NCBI GenBank assembly: GCA_910577765.1
Contig: CAJTOV010000184.1
Span: 1 to 6,551, forward strand
DNA: 6,551 bases
Direction of reading: 5' to 3'
Origin: an uncultured Lachnospiraceae bacterium
Lineage (GTDB): Bacteria > Bacillota > Clostridia > Lachnospirales > Lachnospiraceae
Position numbers and translations under genes: made by a program. This document shows positions 1 to 6,068 of this stretch, piece by piece (position 1 is the first letter of the stretch; the number at the start of each line of letters is the position of its first letter). The notes under the pieces are model-generated. The model did no database searches. It saw nothing but the letters and a program-made list of their open reading frames with translations, and was not told the origin of the DNA.

Positions 1-129
1 TGGGCAACAAAAGCGAGTTTGCAACACACTTTCTCACAAGATTTGCTGCCCGTCTAAACTGTTACGTAAATTCCACGTATTTGCATAATGGTATCAGGTG
101 TACGATTTCCCAGATGAGGAGGATATCTC
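1..129 (+). promoter_or_regulatory. Non-coding leader with weak candidate promoter
   Basis: No convincing coding region is seen here. The region is more AT-rich than the genes that follow, as expected for a promoter region. The best -10-like hexamer is CATAAT at 84-89 (5 of 6 to the sigma-70/sigma-A consensus). At a 17-base spacing the -35 position (61-66, GTTACG) matches only about 3 of 6, so a promoter here would be weak or activator-dependent. An 8-base perfect palindrome TTACGTAA lies at 62-69, and the pentamer ACGTA occurs at 64-68 and again at 75-79, one helical turn apart. These could be an operator. A strong Shine-Dalgarno AGGAGG (117-122) sits 7 bases before the first gene. No regulator gene is visible in the window, and I saw no terminator for an upstream gene. 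Confidence 0.3.
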
Positions 130-1005
130 ATGGAACAGAGAATCAAAGGATCAACAGGACTTCTGTGTCTCATCGGAAGTCCGGTAGGGCATTCCGGGTC
201 CCCGGCCATGTACAATTTCAGTTTCCGGCATCACGGGCTGGATTATGCGTACATGGCTTTTGACATCCGGGAGGAAGAGGCAGAGGCAGCGGTGCAGGCC
301 ATGCGCCTTCTTAATGTCCGGGGCTTTAATGTGACCATGCCCTGCAAGAATGTGGTTGCCGGTCTGGTGGATGAGCTGTCGCCGGCAGCCAGGATCATCG
401 GCGCCGTCAACACCGTGGTCAATGACCAGGGCAGGCTGGTAGGCCATATGACCGACGGCGGCGGCTTTGTGCGGAACCTGCGGGAGCACGGGGTGGACGT
501 AAAAGACAAAAAGATCGTGCTTCTGGGAGCCGGCGGCGCGGCCACGGCCATAGCAGTGGAATGCGCCCTTCAGGGAGCCAGGGCCATCTCCGTGTTCAAT
601 GCCAACGATCCCTTCCTGGACCGTGCCAGGACTACGGCAGAAACCCTTGCCGTGGAAGTGCCAGGCTGTCAGGTGAAGGTGATCTGCCTGGAGGACCAGA
701 AGGCCTTAAGGGATGAGATCGCTTCCGGGGACATTCTGGTCAATGCCACCAGCGTAGGGATGAAGCCCAGGGAGGATGCTACCCTGATTGGGGATGTGAC
801 CATGTTCCGGCCGGGACTGGTGGTGGCGGACACGGTGTACAATCCCCTGGAGACGAAACTGATGCGCCAGGCCAGGGAAGCCGGCTGCCAGGTCATCGGC
901 GGCAAGGGAATGCTTCTGTGGCAGGGGGCCATTGCTTTCAAGCTCTATACAGGACTGGATATGCCGGTAGAGGAGTATCAGAAGGAGCAGGAGAAATCAG
1001 TATGA
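130..1005 (+). CDS. ydiB: Quinate/shikimate dehydrogenase, AroE/YdiB family
   Basis: This 291-residue cytosolic enzyme is predicted to interconvert a ring hydroxyl and ketone on shikimate/3-dehydroshikimate or quinate/3-dehydroquinate with NAD(P). The N-terminal substrate domain has the paired serines of the SxS motif (Ser22, Ser24 in GHSGSP), the catalytic lysine (Lys73 in NVTMPCK), Asn94 in GAVNT and the catalytic aspartate (Asp109 in MTDGGG). The Rossmann domain begins at GAGGAAT (133-139), and the C-terminal GMLLWQGA motif completes the active site. Length and several stretches (YMAF, VDELSPAA, GMKP, GMLLWQG) recall E. coli YdiB more than biosynthetic AroE. Two deviations are visible: Met107 replaces the usual Asn of NTDG, and the segment after the second Rossmann strand is FNAND (156-160), lacking the Arg of the usual NRT/NRR NADP clamp, so NAD preference is inferred. 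The ATG at 130 is chosen because AGGAGG lies 7 bases upstream. It is the first gene of the operon, and its stop overlaps the next start. A catabolic rather than aromatic-biosynthesis role is inferred from the neighbours. Confidence 0.9.
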   Translation: MEQRIKGSTGLLCLIGSPVGHSGSPAMYNFSFRHHGLDYAYMAFDIREEEAEAAVQAMRLLNVRGFNVTMPCKNVVAGLVDELSPAARIIGAVNTVVNDQGRLVGHMTDGGGFVRNLREHGVDVKDKKIVLLGAGGAATAIAVECALQGARAISVFNANDPFLDRARTTAETLAVEVPGCQVKVICLEDQKALRDEIASGDILVNATSVGMKPREDATLIGDVTMFRPGLVVADTVYNPLETKLMRQAREAGCQVIGGKGMLLWQGAIAFKLYTGLDMPVEEYQKEQEKSV

Positions 1006-3002
1006 AAAACCAGTACAAACATCTGTTTGAACCATTGGCAGTGAAAAACATGCGTCTGAAGAACCGGATCGTCATGATGCCCATGGGAACCAACTTTGGG
1101 GAACAGAACGGGGAGATGAGTTTTCTCCATATCAATTATTATGCACAGCGGGCCGAAGGGGGAACCGGGCTGATCATTGTGGAAAATGCCAGCGTGGACT
1201 CGCCCCAGGGCTCCAACGGAACCACCCAGATCCGCATTGACCAGGACAGCTACATTCCCAGGCTGTTTATGCTGTGTGAGACCGTACATAAACATGGGAC
1301 ACGGATCGCCCTTCAGATCAACCATGCCGGGGCATCGGCCATTTCCTCCCGGATCGGTTCCCAGCCTGTGTCCGCGTCCGGTATTCCTTCCAAGACAGGG
1401 GGAGAGATTCCCAGACCCCTGACAAAGGAGGAGATTCTCCACATAGTGAAAAAATACGGGGAAGCGGCCAGACGGGTACAGATCGCCGGGTTTGACGCCG
1501 TGGAAATCCACGCAGGCCATTCCTATCTGATCAGTCAGTTCCTTTCCCCTCTGACCAATGACCGGACCGATGAATTCGGCGGAAGCCCCCAGAACCGTGC
1601 CCGGTTTGCAAAGCTGGTTTTGGAAGAGGTGAGACGCCAGGTGGGGGCATTTTTCCCCATTATCCTGCGGATCAGTGCCGATGAGTTTCTGGAAGGAGGC
1701 AACAGCCTGGAGGACTGTCTGCAATACCTGGAATATCTCCAGGAGGAGGTGGATATTTTCGATGTGTCCGCAGGCCTCAACGGCTCCATCCAGTACCAGA
1801 TTGATGCCTGCTATCTTCCCGACGGCTGGCGTTCCTATCTGGCCAGGGCCGTGAAGGAGCGGTTCGGAAAGGTCTGCATTACCATGGGCAATATCCGCAG
1901 CCCCAGGATTGCCGATGAGATTCTGGACAAGGGAGACGCGGATTTAATCGGCATCGGCCGGGGCCTGATTGCGGACCCGGAATGGGGCAACAAGGCCAGA
2001 TACGGGGAAGAGGCAGACATCCGGAAATGCATTTCCTGCAACATCGGATGCGCCGGCCACCGGATCGGCATCAATCGTCCCATCCGCTGCACCGTGAATC
2101 CGGCAGTGAACAAAGGCGGGGATTATAAACGGCGCCGGATCGCAAAGCCCTGCAACGTGGTGGTCATCGGCGGCGGCACGGCAGGGCTGGAGGCAGCCTG
2201 CACCGCAGCGGAGGTGGGATGTACCACCTTCCTGATTGAGAAGCGTCAGGAGCTGGGAGGTCTGGCGGCTGTGATTTCCCGGATTCCCGATAAGAAGCGG
2301 CTGGCGGACTTTCCCAATTATCTGGTTCACCGGGCAGAAAAGCTGGGCAACCTGTTTATCTTCCGGGGAACGGAGGCCACCATAGAGCTGGTCCGGGGGA
2401 TGAACCCGGATGTGATCGTCAATGCCACCGGTTCCGATCCCCTGCTGCCGCCCATCAAAGGGCTTCATGAGCATATCGGAAAGAAAGGGGGCCATGTGTT
2501 CTCCATTCTGGACATGATTGCCCATGTGGAGGATTTCCCGGAGGATATGAGCGGGAAGCAGGTGGTGGTCATCGGCGGCGGAGCCGTGGGGCTGGATGTG
2601 GTGGAGTTTGCCGCGCCCCGGGGAGCCCGGACCAGCATTGTGGAGAAGATGGGCAGCATCGGCAACGGCATTGACCCGGTATCCAGGGCCGAATTCACCA
2701 GCCTTATGGAGAAGCACCAGGTAAAGCAGTACACGGACACCACCCTGCTGGAGGTGAAAGAACAGGCGTTCCTGGTGCGGATGCCGGACGGCAGGGAAGA
2801 GGAACTGGCCTTTGATTACGGCTTTGTGTGTCTGGGAATGAAGGCCCACTGTCCCATTTACGACCAGGTGCTGGAGGCATTTGGGGACAGTGATGTGGAG
2901 ATTCTCAATATCGGTGACAGTCTGCGGGCCAGACGGATCATCGAGGGAACCGAGGAGGGGCGCAACATTCTCACGGTACTGGAGACACGGGGATATTTGT
3001 AA
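1002..3002 (+). CDS. OYE-family Fe-S flavoenzyme (2,4-dienoyl-CoA / 2-enoate reductase, BaiCD/BaiH-like)
   Basis: This 666-residue protein is predicted to use NAD(P)H, FAD, a 4Fe-4S cluster and FMN to reduce an activated C=C bond. Residues 1 to about 335 form the FMN-binding TIM barrel, with HAGHSYLISQFLSP at 170-183 (Tyr175 at the usual catalytic-tyrosine position) followed by TNDRTDEFGGS and the phosphate-binding IGIGRGLIADP (317-326). Cluster cysteines are Cys343, 346, 350 and 363. The C-terminal half has two dinucleotide folds: VVVIGGGTAG (386-395, FAD) and VVVIGGGAVG (521-530, NAD(P)H). The second fold ends in an acidic strand (Glu548), which suggests NADH. The NIGDSLRARRIIEGT ending is typical of the family's FAD site. 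I start at 1002, not the in-frame ATG at 918, because AGGAGA at 989-994 is well placed and the barrel begins with the usual HLFEPL; the ATGA overlap with the upstream gene implies translational coupling. The histidine proton donor of E. coli FadH is not evident near 257-267, so a true dienoyl-CoA substrate is uncertain. A 2-enoate or ring-enoyl substrate fits equally well. Confidence 0.9.
   Translation: MKNQYKHLFEPLAVKNMRLKNRIVMMPMGTNFGEQNGEMSFLHINYYAQRAEGGTGLIIVENASVDSPQGSNGTTQIRIDQDSYIPRLFMLCETVHKHGTRIALQINHAGASAISSRIGSQPVSASGIPSKTGGEIPRPLTKEEILHIVKKYGEAARRVQIAGFDAVEIHAGHSYLISQFLSPLTNDRTDEFGGSPQNRARFAKLVLEEVRRQVGAFFPIILRISADEFLEGGNSLEDCLQYLEYLQEEVDIFDVSAGLNGSIQYQIDACYLPDGWRSYLARAVKERFGKVCITMGNIRSPRIADEILDKGDADLIGIGRGLIADPEWGNKARYGEEADIRKCISCNIGCAGHRIGINRPIRCTVNPAVNKGGDYKRRRIAKPCNVVVIGGGTAGLEAACTAAEVGCTTFLIEKRQELGGLAAVISRIPDKKRLADFPNYLVHRAEKLGNLFIFRGTEATIELVRGMNPDVIVNATGSDPLLPPIKGLHEHIGKKGGHVFSILDMIAHVEDFPEDMSGKQVVVIGGGAVGLDVVEFAAPRGARTSIVEKMGSIGNGIDPVSRAEFTSLMEKHQVKQYTDTTLLEVKEQAFLVRMPDGREEELAFDYGFVCLGMKAHCPIYDQVLEAFGDSDVEILNIGDSLRARRIIEGTEEGRNILTVLETRGYL
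2157..2176 (+). repeat. Copy 1 of a 20-base in-gene direct repeat
   Basis: The sequence GTGGTGGTCATCGGCGGCGG occurs here and again, identically and in frame, at 2562-2581, 405 bases later. Both copies encode VVVIGGG, the first strand and glycine loop of a Rossmann-type fold. It is most simply explained by two homologous dinucleotide-binding domains with shared codon choice rather than by a mobile element. Confidence 0.85.
2562..2581 (+). repeat. Copy 2 of a 20-base in-gene direct repeat
   Basis: This is an exact second copy of the 2157-2176 sequence, encoding the VVVIGGG of the NAD(P)H-binding fold in the OYE-type flavoenzyme. Homology outside the 20 bases falls away quickly on both sides. 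Confidence 0.85.
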
Positions 3003-3029
3003 AGCGAAACTAAAAAAGGAGGAATTACC

Positions 3030-3833
3030 ATGAATATTCTTGTTTGTGTAAAACAGGTTCCGGATACGACGGAGATCAAGATCGATCCGGTAACCAACAC
3101 CCTGATCCGCAAAGGCGTGCCGTCCATTGTGAATCCCTTTGACGGATACGCAGTGGAGGCAGCAGCCAGAATCAAAGACCGGCACCCGGATACAAAGATC
3201 GTGGTGCTGAGCATGGGACCGGACCAGGCAAAAGCCGCTTTAAGGGACTGTCTGGCCATTGCGGCGGACAAGGCTTATCTGGTCAGCGACCGGGCCTTCG
3301 GCGGCTCCGATACCCTGGCCACCAGCTATATCATCAGTGAGACCATCAAAAAGGTGGAAGCGCTGGAAGGCAAATTTGATCTGATTTTCTGCGGCAAGCA
3401 GGCCATTGACGGGGATACCGCCCAGGTAGGACCAGAGATTGCCGAACATCTGGACCTGCCCCAGGTGACCTATGGCCTGGAGGCCCAGGTAAACGGCAGC
3501 CAGGTACAGGTGAAGAAGGAAGTGGAAGACGGTTTCGAGATCCTGGCGGCCCAGATGCCCTGCCTGGTGACCTTCACCAAGCCTGCCTGGGAGCCCAGAT
3601 ATTCCACAATCAAACGGAGGCTGGCGGCAAATCATGCGGACATTCCCACACTGACAGCCGCGGATCTTCCGTCCATTGACCTGACCCGGGCAGGTCTGAA
3701 AGGCTCTCCCACCAAAGTAAAAGGAACCTTCGTTCCCCAGAAGAAGACAGGCGGACAGATGATCCAGGGAGATACCAGTGCTGACTCTGCAAAGAAGCTG
3801 TTTGCGGCATTAAACGGTGCAGGCGTGATATAA
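3030..3833 (+). CDS. etfB: Electron transfer flavoprotein, beta subunit (EtfB/FixA family)
   Basis: This 267-residue cytosolic subunit pairs with the following EtfA to pass electrons between NADH, ferredoxin or quinone partners and an acyl-CoA dehydrogenase. The family start MNILVCVKQVPDT, the NPFDGYAVEAA helix (35-45), GGSDTLATS (91-99) and GKQAIDGDTAQVGP (122-135) are all present. EPRYSTIK (188-195) leads into the loop that docks on acyl-CoA dehydrogenase, and GLKGSPTKV (222-230) follows. The DGDTAQVGP form, as opposed to the DDDCNQTGQ form of mitochondrial ETF, is what I associate with clostridial ETFs that carry a second FAD in this subunit and can bifurcate electrons. That is inference from remembered family sequences. 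The length is normal. AGGAGG at 3017-3022, 7 bases before the ATG, supports the start. It lies 27 bases after the OYE-type gene and 16 before etfA. Confidence 0.95.
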   Translation: MNILVCVKQVPDTTEIKIDPVTNTLIRKGVPSIVNPFDGYAVEAAARIKDRHPDTKIVVLSMGPDQAKAALRDCLAIAADKAYLVSDRAFGGSDTLATSYIISETIKKVEALEGKFDLIFCGKQAIDGDTAQVGPEIAEHLDLPQVTYGLEAQVNGSQVQVKKEVEDGFEILAAQMPCLVTFTKPAWEPRYSTIKRRLAANHADIPTLTAADLPSIDLTRAGLKGSPTKVKGTFVPQKKTGGQMIQGDTSADSAKKLFAALNGAGVI

Positions 3834-3838
3834 GGAGG
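3833..3838 (+). promoter_or_regulatory. Ribosome binding site for etfA overlapping the etfB stop codon
   Basis: AGGAGG begins on the last base of the etfB TAA stop (3831-3833). It is 11 bases from the etfA ATG at 3850, somewhat longer than the 7-8 bases used by the neighbouring genes. An in-frame TAG at 3844-3846 closes the frame immediately upstream, so the ATG at 3850 is the earliest possible start. The arrangement suggests that ribosomes finishing etfB help start etfA, which would balance the two subunits. Confidence 0.6.
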
Positions 3839-3849
3839 GAGTGTAGGAA

Positions 3850-4851
3850 ATGAATGTGAAGACAAAGGATCTTTGGGTATTTGTGGAAACCAGCCAGGAC
3901 GGCGGCGCAAAAAATGTAGGCATTGAGCTGCTTACCCCAGGCAAGATGCTGGCCGGGAAGCAGGGCGAACAGCTGGCAGCCGTGGTCATCGGCAATCACG
4001 TGGAAAAGGCCGTCCAGGAGGCCAATGCCCACGGTGCAGACAAAATCTATGTGGTGGAAGGGGAAGAGTACGCCCACTATACCACCGATGCATATACCAT
4101 TGCCATGGTAGCCCTGGTGGAAAAATACGGCCCTACCAGCCTGTTGATCGGCGCCACAGGCAACGGGCGTGACTTGGGCCCCAGAGTTTCCAGCCGCCTT
4201 CATACTGGGCTGACGGCAGACTGTACGGCCCTGGATATTGACGGGGAAAGCGGCAATGTGGCATGGACCCGTCCGGCCTTTGGCGGCAATCTGATGGCCA
4301 CCATCCTCTGCCCGGACAACCGGCCCCAGATCGGCACCGTGCGCCCGGGCGTATTTAAGAAGAGTCCTGAGACCCAGCCTGGGGCAGAGATTATCCGGGA
4401 GGAGATCCACGTGTCCCAGGACCAGATCCGTACCCAGGTTCTTGAGGTGATCCGGGAGATGGCAGGCAATCAGGTGGATCTGGAAGGAGCCCAGATCATC
4501 GTCTCCGGCGGCCGCGGCGTAGGCGGTCCTGAGGGCTTTGCCCCCATCCGGGCCCTGGCAGAGGCGCTGGGAGGAACCGTAGGCGCTTCCAGGGCTGCCG
4601 TGGATGCAGGCTGGATTCCCCATGCCCACCAGGTGGGCCAGACCGGAAAGACCGTAGCGCCCAAGGTGTACATTGCCTGCGGCATATCCGGCGCCATCCA
4701 GCATATTGCAGGTATGAGCGGGTCGGATGTGATCGTAGCCATCAACAAAGACCCCAATGCCCCTATTTTTGACGTGGCGGATTACGGGGTGGTAGGCAAT
4801 CTCTTTGAGGTGATTCCGGTACTGGTCGAGGAGATCAAAAAGGCAAGGTAA
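3850..4851 (+). CDS. etfA: Electron transfer flavoprotein, alpha subunit (EtfA/FixB family)
   Basis: This 333-residue partner of EtfB carries the mobile FAD that exchanges electrons with the acyl-CoA dehydrogenase. The N-terminal domain (about 1-200) is the nucleotide-fold lobe, with LLIGATGNGRDLGPRVSSRL (98-117), where the Arg/Gly-rich turn is conserved, and TRPAFGGN (140-147). The C-terminal FAD domain contains SGGRGVGG (219-226), VGASRAAVDAGW (244-255), QVGQTGK (261-267), GISGAIQHIAGM (278-289) and INKDPNAPIFDVADYG (298-313), a complete set of FAD contacts. The PAFGGN...ICPD-like form (here LCPDNRPQ, 153-160) and TVRPGV resemble clostridial Bcd/EtfAB-type proteins. No extra ferredoxin domain is fused at the N-terminus, unlike some caffeyl-CoA or lactate ETFs. 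The length is normal and the frame intact. The next gene in the operon is an acyl-CoA dehydrogenase, its expected redox partner. Confidence 0.96.
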   Translation: MNVKTKDLWVFVETSQDGGAKNVGIELLTPGKMLAGKQGEQLAAVVIGNHVEKAVQEANAHGADKIYVVEGEEYAHYTTDAYTIAMVALVEKYGPTSLLIGATGNGRDLGPRVSSRLHTGLTADCTALDIDGESGNVAWTRPAFGGNLMATILCPDNRPQIGTVRPGVFKKSPETQPGAEIIREEIHVSQDQIRTQVLEVIREMAGNQVDLEGAQIIVSGGRGVGGPEGFAPIRALAEALGGTVGASRAAVDAGWIPHAHQVGQTGKTVAPKVYIACGISGAIQHIAGMSGSDVIVAINKDPNAPIFDVADYGVVGNLFEVIPVLVEEIKKAR

Positions 4852-4869
4852 TTGTCATGGATCCGCCGC

Positions 4870-4896
4870 GCCGGCTGCCCCGGAAGGCAGCCCGGC
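4870..4896 (+). other. GC-rich hairpin in the etfA-acyl-CoA dehydrogenase gap
   Basis: GGCTGCC (4873-4879) pairs perfectly with GGCAGCC (4886-4892) around a six-base loop CCGGAA. Allowing one bulged C at 4893, the stem extends by GCC (4870-4872) with GGC (4894-4896), giving about 10 G/C-dominated pairs. No T-run follows (the sequence continues TGGAGCCTGTCTG), so it is not a standard intrinsic terminator. It may act as a partial terminator, an RNA-processing or 3'-end-stabilising stem, or a Rho-related pause that sets the ratio of etfBA to downstream genes. The only other notable item in this 87-base gap is the Shine-Dalgarno AAGGAGA at 4924-4930. Confidence 0.6.
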
Positions 4897-4938
4897 CGGC
4901 TGGAGCCTGTCTGAAAATTCAATAAGGAGAGATGAGAT

Positions 4939-6066
4939 ATGAGCTTAATTTATACGGAAGACCAGCTTTCCCTGATCAAGATGGTCCACGATATGATTGA
5001 AAAAGAAGTAAAGCCTTACGTGGCAGAGTGCGACAGGAAAGGCGAGTGCCCGGATGAGCTGTTTAAGCCGGCCTTTGACATGGGCCTGCATATGCTGGAG
5101 ATCCCGGAGGAGTACGGCGGAGCCGGCATGGACTATGAGACCACAGCCATGATCTTCGAGGAGATCGCCAAGGTGGATGCCGGTTACGCGGACACCCTGG
5201 TGACCACCTTCGTGGCCCTGCGCAACGTGATTCTGGCCGGAACCCCGGAGCAGGCCCGGTATTTTGCAGATACCATCAACCAGGGCAAATTCGCCTGCTT
5301 TGCCATTACCGAGCCTGGGGCAGGGTCGGATGCAGGGGCTTTGCGGGCCACGGCCGTTGCCGACGGGGACGACTATATTCTCAACGGGGTAAAGGTCTTT
5401 GCCACCAACGGCGCCTGTGCATCCCTCTATGTGGTGTTCTTTAAGACTGAGGAAGGGGTTACCGCATTTATGGTGGACCGGGGAACTCCGGGCTTTACCA
5501 TCGGCGCCCATGAGGACAAGATGGGCTTCCGCCTTTCCAACACCACGGAGCTGATCTTTGACAATGTGCGGGTTCCCGCAGCCAACATTATCGGGGAAAA
5601 GGGCAAAGGCTTAAAGATTGCCCTGAATTCTTTAAACCTGTCCCGTGCGTTTATCTCCACCCTGGGAGTAGGCATCATGCAGCGGGCCCTGGACGAGGCA
5701 GTGGCCTACGCCAAGGTCCGGGAGCAGTTCGGAAAACCCATTATCAAATTTGAGATGGTCCAGGGGATTCTGGCAGACATGGCCATCAAGGTGGAGGCCA
5801 GCCGGTGCCTGGTGAACAATACCATGAAGCTTATGGACCACGGCAGCCTGGTCCGCAAGGAAGGGTCCATCTGCAAGACCTTTGTCACCGACTGTATGCA
5901 GGAGGTTACCTCGGATGCGGTACAGATCTTCGGCGGATACGGCTACAGCCGGGAGTATCCGGTGGAGAAGCTGATGCGGGATTCCAAGGTATTCCAGATC
6001 TTTGAGGGAACCAACCAGATCCAGCGTCAGACCATTGCCAAATGTCTGGAGAAAGAATACAAATAA
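4939..6066 (+). CDS. Acyl-CoA dehydrogenase, short-chain/butyryl-CoA dehydrogenase-like
   Basis: This 375-residue FAD enzyme is predicted to add or remove the alpha,beta double bond of an acyl-CoA, exchanging electrons with the ETF encoded just upstream. The N-terminal helical domain contains LEIPEEYGGAGMD (53-65). The middle beta domain has the first family signature, CFAITEPGAGSDAG (120-133), and KVFATNG (152-158). The C-terminal helical domain has YAKVREQFGKPI (257-268), the second signature region DAVQIFGGYGYSREYPVEKLMRD (326-348) and FEGTNQIQR (355-363). Glu356 sits at the canonical catalytic-base position, unlike CaiA and YdiO, which as I recall have Gly-Gly-type sequence there. Phe154 replaces the Trp common in KxWITN. 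Length and architecture fit bacterial Bcd/short-chain enzymes. AAGGAGA 8 bases upstream supports the start. Sequence cannot say whether it works in the oxidative or reductive direction; with a bifurcating-type ETF in an anaerobe, reduction of an enoyl-CoA is plausible. Cyclic acyl-CoA substrates are a hypothesis from context. Confidence 0.94.
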   Translation: MSLIYTEDQLSLIKMVHDMIEKEVKPYVAECDRKGECPDELFKPAFDMGLHMLEIPEEYGGAGMDYETTAMIFEEIAKVDAGYADTLVTTFVALRNVILAGTPEQARYFADTINQGKFACFAITEPGAGSDAGALRATAVADGDDYILNGVKVFATNGACASLYVVFFKTEEGVTAFMVDRGTPGFTIGAHEDKMGFRLSNTTELIFDNVRVPAANIIGEKGKGLKIALNSLNLSRAFISTLGVGIMQRALDEAVAYAKVREQFGKPIIKFEMVQGILADMAIKVEASRCLVNNTMKLMDHGSLVRKEGSICKTFVTDCMQEVTSDAVQIFGGYGYSREYPVEKLMRDSKVFQIFEGTNQIQRQTIAKCLEKEYK

Positions 6067-6068
6067 CT

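Noticed and set aside
918..1001. Upstream in-frame start that would lengthen the OYE-type enzyme by 28 residues
   Set aside because: The extension lies within the dehydrogenase gene in another frame and adds sequence before the family's natural N-terminus. The ATG at 1002 has a well-spaced Shine-Dalgarno.
978..1724. Minus-strand open frame (248 codons) antisense to the start of the OYE-type gene
   Set aside because: It is composition-driven, with no domain, and lies fully inside a confident gene on the other strand.
1944..3185. Long minus-strand open frame (413 codons) antisense to the OYE-type gene
   Set aside because: Its translation has no recognisable domain, is rich in His/Pro/Gly as expected from the complement of GC-rich coding sequence, and runs across two well-supported plus-strand genes.
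3610..4704. Minus-strand open frame (364 codons) antisense to etfB/etfA
   Set aside because: The opposite strand encodes textbook EtfB and EtfA. The antisense product has no motif and no ribosome binding context, so it is a codon-bias shadow.
4870..4900. Intrinsic terminator ending the operon after etfA
   Set aside because: There is a strong stem but no T-run after it, and the next gene, the ETF partner, begins within 40 bases with its own good ribosome binding site. It is kept as a hairpin only.
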